64,000 nt of DNA from Schaedlerella arabinosiphila (GCF_003885045.1 NZ_RHJS01000002.1:930001-994000), one strand, 5' to 3'; shown: positions 50,554 to 60,140, numbered from the stretch's first letter. Numbers and translations: made by a program. The notes: a model not told the origin generated them from the sequence alone.

Positions 50554-52230
50554 CTAGCGTATATTCTTCAACTTGAAGGAACGCATCAGATTCTTCAGCA
50601 GGCTTGCCTGAGACGACAATTCCTCGCTGGCAGCGGCACACTGCTCGCTGGTGGCGGAATTGGTCTGCACTACGGAAGAGATCTGGTCGATTCCGTCGGT
50701 AACCTGAGAGAGGGCAGAAGTTTGATTCTCTACAGCATCCACCACGATGGACATCTGGTCGGTCACATGTCCTGCGCTCTGGCTGGTCTGATCCAGCGCC
50801 TCTGTTACCTTATTTACGATATTGCCGCCTTCCGTGACAGCAATGATAGAGCTTTCGATCAGCTCCTTGGTGGCCTTGGCAGCCTTATCCGACTTGGATG
50901 CCAGATTGCCGACCTCATCTGCTACCACGGCAAAGCCCTTGCCTGCGGAGCCTGCGCGGGCAGCCTCAACAGCAGCGTTCAAAGCAAGAATATTGATCTG
51001 GAATGCAATATCCTCAATGGTGGCGATGATCGTACCGATCTTCTTAGAAGAATCGGAAATATTTTTCATGGCTACATTCAATTCATCCACAAAGCCGATG
51101 CTGACTCCCAGATGGGAACCTGCTTCGTTGACATACTCGCCGGCCTTCTCGGCAGCCTCTGCGGTCTGCTTGGCGTTCTGGGAAATCTCTGCCATGGTAG
51201 CGGAAATCTCCTCAATGGAGCTGGCCTGCTCGGTAGCACCCTGAGCCAGAGCCTGGGAACTGCTGGAAACCTGCTCCGCCCCGGAAGAAACCTGTTCCGC
51301 GCTGGTGGAAATCTGTCCCATTGTATGGTTCAGCGCGGACTGGATTTTGTCCAGGGATTTTTTGATGGACTGGAAATCACCCAGATAATCCTGTGTAGCG
51401 CCCTGAGTCATATTTCCGCCGGCCATTGCTTCGAGCACATCGGAAATCTCCCCGATATAGGACCGCAGCCGGCCGAATGTGTCCTCAAACATCTGTGCCA
51501 GTGTGCCGATCTCGTCATTGGAAGAAATGTCGATCCGGATGTCCTCATTGTCCGCAAGCCCCAGATCTCCCTGTTCCAGCCGTCCGGCGGCGCTGGTGAT
51601 CTTGCCCAGCGGATGGGACACGCGTTTCTTCATGTAACCGGTCAGGAACATAATACAGATACCGATTACAACCGCGCTGACCAGGATCGACAGGGCAATC
51701 ACGAGAACGACTTCCTGCTTGGCCTCTTCCCTGGAAATACCTGCGAAGATCAGCCCGTTGATCTTTCCGTCGTCCCCTTTGGTGGGAACATAGGAACACA
51801 GAAAGCTGGCTCCCTGGATTTCCGATTCGCCTACATATGTATCTCCCTGCTGGAGTACGATCTTATTCAGATCAGAAGAGAGCTGGGTACCTACCACCCG
51901 CTGCCCGTCCTGGGTCACGGTCGTGTAAGCACGTGTATCGCCTTCAAAAATAGTAAATTCACAGCCCATGCGGTTTTTTAATTCATCCAGAAGCTGATTG
52001 GGGTCGTCGCCCTCGGACAGCTTTTCGAGTTCATAGGCCAGCATATTTGTACCGTTGGTACAGCGATCTGTCTGCATCTTTGTGACCAGAGAGTTGTACA
52101 TAAAAATACACACCAACATGACCACTACAATAGAAATTGCCTGCATGATGATGACGACTCTGCCGACTTTTGCTCCGATTCGTTTGTATTTTCCTTTTAG
52201 TTTGCCCTCTGGAACATGCATATCATCCAT
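50554..52230 (-). CDS. Methyl-accepting chemotaxis protein
   Basis: Transmembrane receptor of 558 residues. TM1 is near 25-48 (VVIIMQAISIVVVMLVCIFM), then an extracellular single-Cache-like domain (about 50-180), TM2 near 185-208 and a HAMP domain. The long signalling helix has the invariant hairpin IAFQINILALNAAVEAARAG followed by GFAVVADEVGNLA. ATG 52230 is preferred because AGGGAGGATG sits 8 bases upstream; the frame is open 11 codons further. It would talk to CheA/CheW proteins encoded elsewhere, so the organism is probably motile. Confidence 0.95.
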   Translation of the reverse strand: MDDMHVPEGKLKGKYKRIGAKVGRVVIIMQAISIVVVMLVCIFMYNSLVTKMQTDRCTNGTNMLAYELEKLSEGDDPNQLLDELKNRMGCEFTIFEGDTRAYTTVTQDGQRVVGTQLSSDLNKIVLQQGDTYVGESEIQGASFLCSYVPTKGDDGKINGLIFAGISREEAKQEVVLVIALSILVSAVVIGICIMFLTGYMKKRVSHPLGKITSAAGRLEQGDLGLADNEDIRIDISSNDEIGTLAQMFEDTFGRLRSYIGEISDVLEAMAGGNMTQGATQDYLGDFQSIKKSLDKIQSALNHTMGQISTSAEQVSSGAEQVSSSSQALAQGATEQASSIEEISATMAEISQNAKQTAEAAEKAGEYVNEAGSHLGVSIGFVDELNVAMKNISDSSKKIGTIIATIEDIAFQINILALNAAVEAARAGSAGKGFAVVADEVGNLASKSDKAAKATKELIESSIIAVTEGGNIVNKVTEALDQTSQSAGHVTDQMSIVVDAVENQTSALSQVTDGIDQISSVVQTNSATSEQCAAASEELSSQASLLKNLMRSFKLKNIR

Positions 52231-52445
52231 CAGTTCATCCTCCCTATGTTTCAAAATAGTCATCGCTTATAGCGTCCTGTTTTTTTATTGTAGCATAGAT
52301 TGAAGACGAAGAAAAGACTAATTTTCGTTTATCCCCTGCAATCATTCTGCAAATATTTTCCACCTGTACGGTTGCAATCCGAAGTCACATTTTTATGCAA
52401 TTTATTGCAATGAAAGTGCGACTTCGGATTAGCAACCTACCTCAT

Positions 52446-52658
52446 TCATTCTTCCTCTCTCTGATATTCCAGTATGTCTCCCGGCTGGCAGTCCAGCACG
52501 TCGCAGATTTTATCCAGTGTGGAAAACCGGACCGCCTTCACCTTTCCGGTTTTCAGATTCGAAAGGTTTACATTCGAAATACCGACCCGGACGGCCAGCT
52601 CGGTCAAAGACATCTTCCGGTCAGCCATGACCCGGTCCAATCGCAATATGATCGCCAT
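52446..52658 (-). CDS. Small XRE-family regulator (YozG-like)
   Basis: A 70-residue Cro/CI-type DNA-binding protein: LRLDRVMADRKMSLTELAVR with VGISNVNLSNLKTGKVKAVR and the end CDVLDCQPGDILEY, the usual signature of the group that partners DUF2975 proteins. ATG 52658 follows GGGGAGG. It lies about 45 bases after the DUF2975 gene and is in the same operon. Confidence 0.92.
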   Translation of the reverse strand: MAIILRLDRVMADRKMSLTELAVRVGISNVNLSNLKTGKVKAVRFSTLDKICDVLDCQPGDILEYQREEE

Positions 52659-52703
52659 TATCATACCTCCCCATACAGCCAGACTTTTTGTATGCATTTC
52701 TTA

Positions 52704-53321
52704 TCACAACGTCTCATCGACTTCTTTTTGAAGGGTACAGCCCCTTTTGAAGATATCGCTGACCAGCAGCAGGATCAGGCCTGCCAGGGTCCAGGACACT
52801 TCCATTGGATTCTCGAACCAAAAGTTGTGCTGGAACATGAGAGACATTCCCCCCTGTATGGTCAGGTTCCCAAACAGGCCGATGAAAAGGGCAGTCCGGC
52901 CGATCCAGCAGATATGTTCGGCAATCTCCGGCACAAACGGAGTATAGGACCGTTTCATGGCGCGCAGAATCCGATACCCTTTCCACACAATGAAGAATAT
53001 GGGCAGTTTTTTTGCCATAAATGTCAGTAACAGAAAAGCGGCGGCAAATAGTTTTCCATCAACAGACGGTGCATCCACCTCAAAAGGCAGATATTCCTTG
53101 GGGAACCGCACAAAATTGCCGCCCAGAGTATAAAACCACAGATGCGTCCCGGTATCCATAATCTCCGTCTGCGCGGCCGGGCGTGACAAAACAGAGACCA
53201 GTCCTGCCAGATACATGAAAAGATCATAGACTGTAACAAGGATGTATATGTAATAAATCCTCCTTGTCAGGGTAAAATGCCGTTCGCTGCGTTCTTCTTC
53301 ACTCTTCCTTTTGAATAACAC
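52704..53321 (-). CDS. DUF2975 membrane protein
   Basis: A 205-residue protein with four hydrophobic segments (about 22-45, 88-110, 135-160, 175-195) and a highly charged cytosolic start (KRKSEEERSERH). The DUF2975-then-XRE order is common in clostridia and presumably forms a small membrane-linked regulatory pair; its physiological output is unknown. The start is GTG 53321 with AAAGGAG upstream. Its promoter (53431-53459) has a Fur-box-like palindrome directly upstream. Confidence 0.8.
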   Translation of the reverse strand: MLFKRKSEEERSERHFTLTRRIYYIYILVTVYDLFMYLAGLVSVLSRPAAQTEIMDTGTHLWFYTLGGNFVRFPKEYLPFEVDAPSVDGKLFAAAFLLLTFMAKKLPIFFIVWKGYRILRAMKRSYTPFVPEIAEHICWIGRTALFIGLFGNLTIQGGMSLMFQHNFWFENPMEVSWTLAGLILLLVSDIFKRGCTLQKEVDETL

Positions 53322-53430
53322 GGTTCAATCAACTCCTTTCGTCCTCTGACCAAAAAACTCTGCCTGTAAAAATTCTATTTACCATTCGTCCTCTGATCTA
53401 TACTAAAAAACTTCTATCTATTCTATCTAA

Positions 53431-53485
53431 AAAATACCATGTAATTATATGAAAGTCAATATATTTTTAATGATAATCATTAAAT
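53431..53485 (-). promoter_or_regulatory. DUF2975-XRE promoter with Fur-box-like palindrome
   Basis: On the minus strand TTGACT (53454-53459), 17 bp, TATTTT (53431-53436). Ten bases upstream of the -35 lies a 17-bp palindrome around AATGATAATCATTA (53469-53482), identical to the heart of the classical Fur box. The rest of 53322-53551 is AT-rich with no gene. Confidence 0.55.
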
Positions 53486-53551
53486 AATATATGTTTTACA
53501 TGAAACGAAAGTGAGGGTAAATAGCAAGCCGAGAAACAGAAGAAACCGAGG

Positions 53552-53631
53552 AAAAAAAACCGCGTTCCCTGGTTTGAAGCTTATCGTATACAGAAACACT
53601 GTCTGTATCGAATTTCAAACAGGGAACGCGG
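53552..53631 (-). terminator. Terminator of the DUF4179 gene
   Basis: CCGCGTTCCCTG (53560-53571) with its complement (53620-53631), extended by TTTGAA/TTCAAA and an inner GTATACAG/CTGTCTGTAT stem. Eight As at 53552-53559 make a T-run on the minus strand. It is unusually long and branched for a terminator. Confidence 0.8.
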
Positions 53632-53685
53632 GCCGGCAGGGACCGGGGAAGCAGGAAATTCAGCCGGCAGCACTATGGCGCCGTT

Positions 53686-54858
53686 TTAGTTCACTGGAAA
53701 TGTTTTTTCATTTACAACGATCTCTTGGATCTCATTGATATCTACGATGCGGTTGAAGGCCGTCATATACCAGGTCTCTGAGCTGCCTGCGCCACCCACG
53801 GAATACCCGCTGTTTGCAATGTTATTTTCGACATCGCGGACGACATAGCTGGTTCCGTCCTTAAACTTGATCTCCAGATATTTGAGATTTCCGGGATCGT
53901 AGGCTTGTTTTGCAGAAAGCCCGAGTCCCTCCTGCAGGTTGACACCGATGGAAATCGGGGAATAGGTGATGCATTCGAGGTTTTGTACCGGAATGCCGTC
54001 CTGGTCTGTCAGCACGATGTCTTCTGTCACGGTTTTAGATTCGATTTCCGCATATTTCTCGCTCCATTCTTCTTCCGACAGGTCGCCGGGATTGATATCC
54101 TTTACAGAGCAGGGATATTTTGTGATGGTAAGCTGAGGGAATACCCCTTTTGAAAGAGGCTTGTTCCAGAGGATATAAGCAGTACAGAACATCTTGTCGG
54201 CTGTGCTCTTCTCTGTATCTACATAAATGTTTTCACCGCCGAAGATATCGCCCGTGGTTCCAAAGGAGAAACCATAGTTTCTGTCCTCGGCAAGATAAGC
54301 GCCCTTTCGTACATTCGTATCATCGCTTCCGACCAGGAGAGTCACGCCGCCTGCCCGTTCCAGCGTAAAGGTAATGACAGCGCCGTTTTTGTCATAGACC
54401 AGATTATCGACGGTCAGAGTGTGGTCGCCCAACTGCTTTACCACAGGCTCGCTCATGCACCCTCCTCCGGTGAGGTCCTCTGCCTGCTGGGGATCTACGG
54501 AAACAAATTCGTGGGAAGGGATGGTGACCGGGGTCATCAGGGGAGATCCGTCCGCATTCGTTTTTCCCGTATCTGCCTCTGTCTCGATCACAGGGGTGGA
54601 TTTTTTGGTACTGTTTCCAAACATTGCGTCAAAGAAATCCAGGTTTGCTGCCGCATATACGCCTCCCGGCACCGCAAGGCAGGCGGTCAGGGCAATGGCG
54701 GCCGCGGCATAGGAAAATCTCCGGCGGGGAGTTTTGGATTTCAGCTTCTGATCTGCCCGCAGCATTTTGTAGGTGTGCTGTATCCGTTCGTTTACCGTAT
54801 CTGATATTTGAATATCCTTGCTTAAAATTTCCTTCATTTCATGTTCTGAAAATCTCAT
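53686..54858 (-). CDS. DUF4179 protein, probable anti-sigma factor
   Basis: A 390-residue single-pass membrane protein: cytosolic N-terminus of about 46 residues (MRFSEHEMKEILSKDIQISD), TM near 48-68, then a large external beta-rich region with the DUF4179 block (TLTVDNLVYDKNGAVITFTL). This is the usual partner of ECF-type sigma factors in clostridia. The N-terminal segment would hold the sigma factor and the external part would sense stress. It is encoded 96 bases downstream of the sigma gene in the same direction, and its own terminator follows. Confidence 0.85.
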   Translation of the reverse strand: MRFSEHEMKEILSKDIQISDTVNERIQHTYKMLRADQKLKSKTPRRRFSYAAAAIALTACLAVPGGVYAAANLDFFDAMFGNSTKKSTPVIETEADTGKTNADGSPLMTPVTIPSHEFVSVDPQQAEDLTGGGCMSEPVVKQLGDHTLTVDNLVYDKNGAVITFTLERAGGVTLLVGSDDTNVRKGAYLAEDRNYGFSFGTTGDIFGGENIYVDTEKSTADKMFCTAYILWNKPLSKGVFPQLTITKYPCSVKDINPGDLSEEEWSEKYAEIESKTVTEDIVLTDQDGIPVQNLECITYSPISIGVNLQEGLGLSAKQAYDPGNLKYLEIKFKDGTSYVVRDVENNIANSGYSVGGAGSSETWYMTAFNRIVDINEIQEIVVNEKTFPVN

Positions 54859-54954
54859 AGTCTGTCCTCCTGTTTTTTGTAATTGATTTGTTTTGGCAGG
54901 TTCATAGCCTGCAGGCCGTATTCTGTGAAAATACCATCTTATGCAGACACTGCA

Positions 54955-55449
54955 CTAGCATGATAATACCTGTTCCAGCTTTTTCCGGCCTCTCTGAAGC
55001 CTGCTTTTTACCGTGTTTTCGTTCCATTCCAGGAGCTCCGCGATTTCACGTATATTGAAACCCTCTCCATAATATAGAAGAAATATGGAACGATCCTTTT
55101 CCGGAAGCTCCCGCAGCAGATCATAAAACTCGTAGTCGCTTTCGATCCATGTACCTGCCTGTTCTTCGGCCTGCTCCATGGACACGGTCCGCTTTTGGCG
55201 GCGGACTACATCGGTGCAGTGGTTGATCAGGATTCTGGTGAGCCATGTTTTAAAATAGGACACGGTTTTCAGCTCCCCGATGTGTTCATAGGCGGACAGG
55301 ATTGTATCCTGTATCGCATCCGCCACGTCCTCCTCATTTTTTAAATAGGTCTTGGCAACTTTGTAGAGCGCGGTTTTGTATTCATCGATCAGTTGGATAA
55401 ATGCATCAGTGTCGTGTTTCTGCGCCCGTTTTATCAGAAGCATGTTCAA
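54955..55449 (-). CDS. ECF-type RNA polymerase sigma factor
   Basis: A 164-residue sigma-70-family protein. Region 2 (about 12-80) has ALYKVAKTYLKNEEDVADAI with QDTILSAYEHIGEL and FKTWLTRILINHC. Region 4 (about 108-160) has LPEKDRSIFLLYYGEGFNIR, EIAELL and ENTVKSRLQRGRKKL. This is the SigV/SigW-like clostridial group. The start is ambiguous: TTG 55449 is well placed after GGGGTG, whereas ATG 55443 is slightly far; two residues differ. Presumably controlled by the DUF4179 protein. Confidence 0.92.
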   Translation of the reverse strand: MNMLLIKRAQKHDTDAFIQLIDEYKTALYKVAKTYLKNEEDVADAIQDTILSAYEHIGELKTVSYFKTWLTRILINHCTDVVRRQKRTVSMEQAEEQAGTWIESDYEFYDLLRELPEKDRSIFLLYYGEGFNIREIAELLEWNENTVKSRLQRGRKKLEQVLSC

Positions 55450-55605
55450 AAGTGTTCACCCCGTTTCTGTTTTGTTTTATACTTATTAGACGGGGAAGGG
55501 ACCGGTTTCGGTGCAGGGAAAATGATTTTTTTGTAGAAAAAAGATTTCGTTGTGGTACAATGAAACGGGTGAACGGAAAAAAACCAGGTGAAGGAGGAAA
55601 AGGGA

Positions 55606-56274
55606 TTGCAGAAACTGTTGGTAGTAGAGGATGACAGGAAGCTGAACCGCGCCCTGTGCTACGCGCTGGAAAAGGAAGGGTACGGCGTGGTTTCTTCCTA
55701 TTCTATAGAGGAAGCAAAGAGGGCCTACATGCAGGGCGGCGTGCGGATGGTTCTGCTGGATGTGAACCTGCCGGATGGGGAAGGGTTTGAATTTTGCAGA
55801 TGGGTGAAGGCGCAGGCGGCGGTGCCGGTTTTGTTTCTGACGGCGCGGGATTTGGAGGAGGACGCGCTGAACGGGTATGAGCTGGGGGCGGAGGACTATG
55901 TGACGAAGCCCTTTTCCATGAAAATCCTGTTGAAAAAGATTGATGTAATTCTGAAAAGGACGGAAACGGACGGGCATCTGTGCTTTGACGACGGTTTTTT
56001 GAAGGCAGATTTTGAAACCGCAAAAACGGAAGCGGGGGGACAGGAATGTGTGCTCACCCCCACGGAGTTCCGGCTTTTAAAGCAGTTTGTGACCAACCGG
56101 GGGCAGCTTCTGACCTATGAGGTACTGCTGGAGCGGCTCTGGGACAGCAACGGGCAGTTTGTGGACAAGCACACATTGGCCGTCAATGTGAATCGGCTTC
56201 GGAGGAAGATCGAGGATGAGGAGCACCGGTATATTTCAAATGTATATGGGATGGGGTATCAATGGCTGGGATGA
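55606..56274 (+). CDS. OmpR-family response regulator
   Basis: A 222-residue regulator. The receiver has acidic residues in VVEDDRKL, phospho-acceptor Asp52 in VLLDVNLPDG, Thr in FLTARD and Lys in DYVTKPFS. The C-terminal winged helix (about 125-222) shows LTPTEFRLLKQFVTNRGQLL and VDKHTLAVNVNRLRRKI. TTG 55606 is favoured, since AAGGAGG is 8 bases upstream; GTG 55588 would place the start before that site. It overlaps the kinase gene by 13 bases. The -10 TACAAT at 55557-55562 is a likely promoter. Confidence 0.93.
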   Translation: MQKLLVVEDDRKLNRALCYALEKEGYGVVSSYSIEEAKRAYMQGGVRMVLLDVNLPDGEGFEFCRWVKAQAAVPVLFLTARDLEEDALNGYELGAEDYVTKPFSMKILLKKIDVILKRTETDGHLCFDDGFLKADFETAKTEAGGQECVLTPTEFRLLKQFVTNRGQLLTYEVLLERLWDSNGQFVDKHTLAVNVNRLRRKIEDEEHRYISNVYGMGYQWLG

Positions 56275-57206
56275 TGGTGTTGACTGCGTGCGCGCTGCTT
56301 CTGTCGGCAGTTCTGGGGTGGAAGCTGTATGTTTTGAAACAGGATATTTACCGGTTTGCAAAACGGCTGGAAGAAAGCCTGGACGACATCCTTTCCGGGA
56401 AAGAGCCGAAGCGGGACTGGGAGGATGAGGATTCGCTGTGGGGAATGGTCTGCGAAAAGCTGCGGCGGGTGAACCATGTCTGGCAGAGAAAAGAGGAAGA
56501 AAGCCTGTCCGAAAAAAATAAAATGAAGGAGCTGATCTCGGACATTTCCCACCAGACGAAAACGCCGGCCGCCAATCTGAAGCTGTGCATGGAGATCCTC
56601 CAGGATGAACCCATGTCGGACCGGGCGGAGGAATTTTTGAAAAGCATGGAGAGCCAGATTGGAAAGCTGGACTTCCTGATACAGGGCATGGTCAAGATCT
56701 CCCGTCTGGAAACAGGCGTCATTCGGATTCGGGATCATGAAACCGATCTTCGGGCGACCATCGGACGGGCGGTGGCTGCGGTCGTTCCCAGGGCGGAGCA
56801 AAAGCAGATCCGGCTGTATGTGGAGTGTGATCGGGAAATCCGGGTCCGCCACGACGGGAAATGGACGGAGGAAGCCATATTCAACCTTCTGGACAACGCG
56901 GTAAAATATACGGAAAGAGGGGGTTCTATCCGCATCGAGACCGTGGTGCAGGAAATCTTTACACAGATCCGCATTCGGGACACCGGAAAGGGAATCGCGC
57001 CGGAACGGCAGGCAGAGATTTTTACCAGGTTTTACAGGGAACCGGAGGTTCACGAGCAGGAAGGGGTGGGGATCGGGCTGTACCTTGCCAGAAAGATCGT
57101 GGAACTGCAGAAGGGGTATATTGAAGTAAAGTCAGAGGTAGGAGAAGGGGCGGAATTTCGAATCTGCCTGCTCAATGAAAGAATCGAAATTCCGCCGCGG
57201 CTGTGA
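56262..57206 (+). CDS. Sensor histidine kinase with a single N-terminal TM
   Basis: A 314-residue kinase. One TM segment at residues 3-24 and no external domain, so it probably senses within the membrane or through a partner protein. HisKA has His97 in DISHQTKTPAANLKL. HATPase_c follows with FNLLDNAVKYTERGG (N-box), DTGKGIAPERQAEIFTRFYR and GVGIGLYLARKIVE. It overlaps the regulator gene by 13 bases, indicating coupled translation. The pair resembles systems next to peptide-responsive ABC transporters, but no transporter is adjacent here. Confidence 0.92.
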   Translation: MAGMMVLTACALLLSAVLGWKLYVLKQDIYRFAKRLEESLDDILSGKEPKRDWEDEDSLWGMVCEKLRRVNHVWQRKEEESLSEKNKMKELISDISHQTKTPAANLKLCMEILQDEPMSDRAEEFLKSMESQIGKLDFLIQGMVKISRLETGVIRIRDHETDLRATIGRAVAAVVPRAEQKQIRLYVECDREIRVRHDGKWTEEAIFNLLDNAVKYTERGGSIRIETVVQEIFTQIRIRDTGKGIAPERQAEIFTRFYREPEVHEQEGVGIGLYLARKIVELQKGYIEVKSEVGEGAEFRICLLNERIEIPPRL

Positions 57207-57255
57207 AACACTGTGCAGATACATAACTGCAGCGGAAAATAGGAATCAGAAAGAT

Positions 57256-57282
57256 CCGGCTGTTCAGTCAGCCGGGTTTTTT
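57256..57282. terminator. Terminator between convergent kinase and pepT genes
   Basis: CCGGCTG (57256-57262) and CAGCCGG (57269-57275) pair around a short loop, with six Ts after it. It overlaps the last codons of the peptidase gene. Confidence 0.88.
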
Positions 57283-58481
57283 GCAATCTCAATCAAAACT
57301 TTTACCACCTGTTCCATGGCTTCCACCGTGATATGCTCCATGGGCCCGTGGAACCCTTCTCCGCCGGTGCCCAGGTTGGGGCAGGGAAGTCCACGGAAGG
57401 AAAGCTCCGCGCCGTCTGTGCCCCCGCGGATGGCAGGAGATTCCGGCGTGATGCCGACGGCCTTCATGGCAGCCCTGGCTTTTTCTATGATGTAAAAATG
57501 CTCCTTCACCACCTCCAGCATGTTCCGGTAGCTCTGGGTGATGGTCAGGGTCACCGTGCCCTGTCCGTAGGTTTCATTGAAGGAGGCTTCCAGATCTCTA
57601 AGAAAGGCAAGCCGTTTTTCAAAGGCTTCCTGATCGTGGTCCCGGACGATGTACTGAAGCTTTGCATGGGCCACCTCCCCCTGCATGTCGGTCAGGTGGT
57701 AGAAGCCCTGCCGGTCTTCGGTGTGCTCCGGCACTTCCTCCGTGGGCAGCGCGCGGTGCAGCTCGCAGGCAATGGAGCCTGCATTGACCATGATATCCTT
57801 GGCGCTGCCGGGATGGACGTTAACGCCTTTGAACTGAAATACGGCGGCGGCTGCGTTGAAATTCTCATATGAGATCTCGCCCTCATAATCCCCGTCTACG
57901 GTGTAGGCATAATCCGCTTTGAAGTGCTCCAGGTCGAAGGCTTCGAAGCCCCGCCCCACCTCTTCGTCGGGGGTGATTCCCACCCAGATATCCCCGTGGG
58001 GAATCTGCTCCCGGACAATCTGCTCCACTGCGGTGATAATCTCCGCGGCCCCGGCCTTGTCGTCCGCGCCCAGCAGCGTGGTGCCGTCCGTCACGATCAG
58101 GGTCTGCCCCCTGCGGGAGGACAGCCTTGGAAAATCCGATACCCGGAGCACGTCCCCGGTGGCCTGCAGGGTCACGTCCCCGCCGTCATAATCCGGGATG
58201 ATGACCGGATGCACATCTCTGCCGGAAAAATCCGGCGCTGTGTCCATGTGGGCGATCAATCCCACGGCCTTCTTGTGCTCATACCCTTCTGTGGCCGGAA
58301 GCAGGCCGTATACATAGCAGTGTTCGTCGCATTTTACCTGGGAAAGCCCCAGTTCACGCAGCTCCTCTGCCAGGGCGCGGCCAAGTTCAAACTGCCGGTC
58401 CGTGCTGGGAATCTGCTCCTGCCCGTCGCAGGACGTGGTCCAATAAGAGACGTATTTTAGAAATCTTTCTTCTACTTTCAT
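57264..58481 (-). CDS. pepT: Peptidase T (tripeptide aminopeptidase)
   Basis: Cytosolic zinc metallopeptidase of 405 residues, M20B family, removing the N-terminal residue from tripeptides. Marks: LIAHMDTAPDFSG (metal His and Asp, about 75-87), TDGTTLLGADDKAGAAEI (bridging Asp, about 133-150), TPDEEVGRGFEAFD (catalytic and metal Glu), DGDYEGEISYENFNA, and the final metal His in PAIRGGTDGAELSFRGLP. ATG 58481 follows GGAGGTTACCT. Full length for the family. Confidence 0.96.
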   Translation of the reverse strand: MKVEERFLKYVSYWTTSCDGQEQIPSTDRQFELGRALAEELRELGLSQVKCDEHCYVYGLLPATEGYEHKKAVGLIAHMDTAPDFSGRDVHPVIIPDYDGGDVTLQATGDVLRVSDFPRLSSRRGQTLIVTDGTTLLGADDKAGAAEIITAVEQIVREQIPHGDIWVGITPDEEVGRGFEAFDLEHFKADYAYTVDGDYEGEISYENFNAAAAVFQFKGVNVHPGSAKDIMVNAGSIACELHRALPTEEVPEHTEDRQGFYHLTDMQGEVAHAKLQYIVRDHDQEAFEKRLAFLRDLEASFNETYGQGTVTLTITQSYRNMLEVVKEHFYIIEKARAAMKAVGITPESPAIRGGTDGAELSFRGLPCPNLGTGGEGFHGPMEHITVEAMEQVVKVLIEIAKNPAD

Positions 58482-58705
58482 AGGTAACCTCCTGAAAACT
58501 ATCAGCGGCAAGCGCTCTCTCTAACAATCCTGTATGATCCATGGCTATAGTATACGCAATTGAAATTTAAAAATCAACCTAAATTCCAGCCCTGTTTTTG
58601 TTCTTGCGTCTCATTGCGGAATGAGGTATGCTAATGTAATGTACTCTTTACTATTCATAGAGAGAAAACCGCAGTATGACTGCATGAATACAGGGGGGAA
58701 ATACC

Positions 58706-60085
58706 GTGAGAAAAGAAAATGATCTGGGCAGGGATCCGATTGGGCGGCTGGTGCTCCGGCTGGCAGTTCCGACGATGATTGCCCAGTTTGTCAATATTTT
58801 GTACAGCATTATAGACCGGATGTACATCGGAAATATCCCGGACATCGGGGATCTGGCTCTGGCGGGCGTGGGCATCTGCGGCCCCATCGTGACACTTTTG
58901 AGTTCTTTCGGAACACTGGTGGGGCTGGGAGGCTCTATCCTGATGGCAATGCGCCAGGGGGAGGGCAATGAAAAGCGGGCAAGGCAGCTGATGTCAAATT
59001 CCTTTTTGATGCTGCTTGTGTTTGCGGCTGTGCTGACAATTTCATTTTTGCTGCTCAAGGACAGGCTGCTGATGTGGTTCGGCGCCAGCGAGGTTACGTT
59101 TGAGTATGCCAATACCTATATGACGATTTACACGGCAGGCACATTCTTCGCGCTGATGTCGCTGGGACTGAATTATTTTATTACATGCCAGGGCTTTTCC
59201 ACCGTCGGAATGGCAACTGTACTGACAGGCGCGGTCACGAACATCGTATTAGACCCGGTGTTCATTTTCGGACTGAATATGGGGGTGGCAGGGGCGGCCA
59301 TCGCGACGGTGATCGCGCAGACGGCGTCCTGCCTGTTTGCGGTTCTGTTTTTAACAGGAAAGAAGGCGCCCATCGGAATCTGTTTCGGAAATTATTCGGG
59401 AAAAACCATGCTGAAAATCATTGCGGTCGGCTTTTCCCCGTTTATGATTCTGGCAACGGACAGTGCGATCATACTGGTCACCAATACGGTGCTCCAGAAA
59501 TACGGCGGGGCGGGACAGGGTGACCTGCTGATATCCGGAGCCACCATCGTACAGAGCTATATGATGCTGATATCCGGCCCGCTGCTTGGCATCAGCGGCG
59601 GGACACAGGCGATTTTAAGCTACAATTACGGGGCAAGGCAGACGGAACGGGTGAAAAAAGCGGAGTGGAGCATCCTGCGGATGGGGATCATCTTTACCAC
59701 CATTATGTTTCTGCTGACACGGGTGGCCGCGCCGTATTTTGTCATGATCTTTACAAGGCAGGAAGAGCTGGCCGGCCTTGCGGTGTGGGGAATCCGGGTG
59801 TTTACGCTGGGAGTCATTCCGATGAGCTTCCAGTATGTACTGGTAGACGGCCTGACGGCGCTGGGCAGAACCAAGACGGCCCTGTGCCTGTCCTTATTCC
59901 GAAAAACAGGATATGTTTTGCTGACCCTGGCGCTTCCGGCGGCGCTGACTGCAAAGGCTGCCTTCTACGCGGAGCCCATCATGGACGTGACGGCAGCGGC
60001 TGTGTCAACGACTACATTTTTGCTGGTGATCGGCAGGCATCTGCGGCAGAGGGAACAGGAAGGGGTGACTGGAAGCGGACTTTAG
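58706..60085 (+). CDS. MATE-family efflux transporter
   Basis: A 459-residue membrane protein with twelve hydrophobic segments in two bundles. Typical segments: PIGRLVLRLAVPTMIAQFVN at the start, DRMYIGNI, GFSTVGMATVLTGAVTNIVL with DPVFIFGLNMGVAGAAIATV, and YNYGARQTERVKKA at the second-bundle entry. It should export cationic compounds by sodium or proton antiport. GTG 58706 is chosen with GGGGGG 8 bases upstream. Its DNA is clearly different from the MATE relic at 22240-22497. Confidence 0.94.
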   Translation: MRKENDLGRDPIGRLVLRLAVPTMIAQFVNILYSIIDRMYIGNIPDIGDLALAGVGICGPIVTLLSSFGTLVGLGGSILMAMRQGEGNEKRARQLMSNSFLMLLVFAAVLTISFLLLKDRLLMWFGASEVTFEYANTYMTIYTAGTFFALMSLGLNYFITCQGFSTVGMATVLTGAVTNIVLDPVFIFGLNMGVAGAAIATVIAQTASCLFAVLFLTGKKAPIGICFGNYSGKTMLKIIAVGFSPFMILATDSAIILVTNTVLQKYGGAGQGDLLISGATIVQSYMMLISGPLLGISGGTQAILSYNYGARQTERVKKAEWSILRMGIIFTTIMFLLTRVAAPYFVMIFTRQEELAGLAVWGIRVFTLGVIPMSFQYVLVDGLTALGRTKTALCLSLFRKTGYVLLTLALPAALTAKAAFYAEPIMDVTAAAVSTTTFLLVIGRHLRQREQEGVTGSGL

Positions 60086-60140
60086 GATGCACAGAAATCC
60101 GGTATCCAGGGCGCGCGTCAGGTTTTCTGGATCAAGACAC

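Noticed and set aside
55450..55600. ECF-sigma autoregulatory promoter upstream of the sigma gene
   Set aside because: GAAACC and CGTCTAA occur on the minus strand, but their spacing (about 11 bp) does not fit the usual 16-17 bp.
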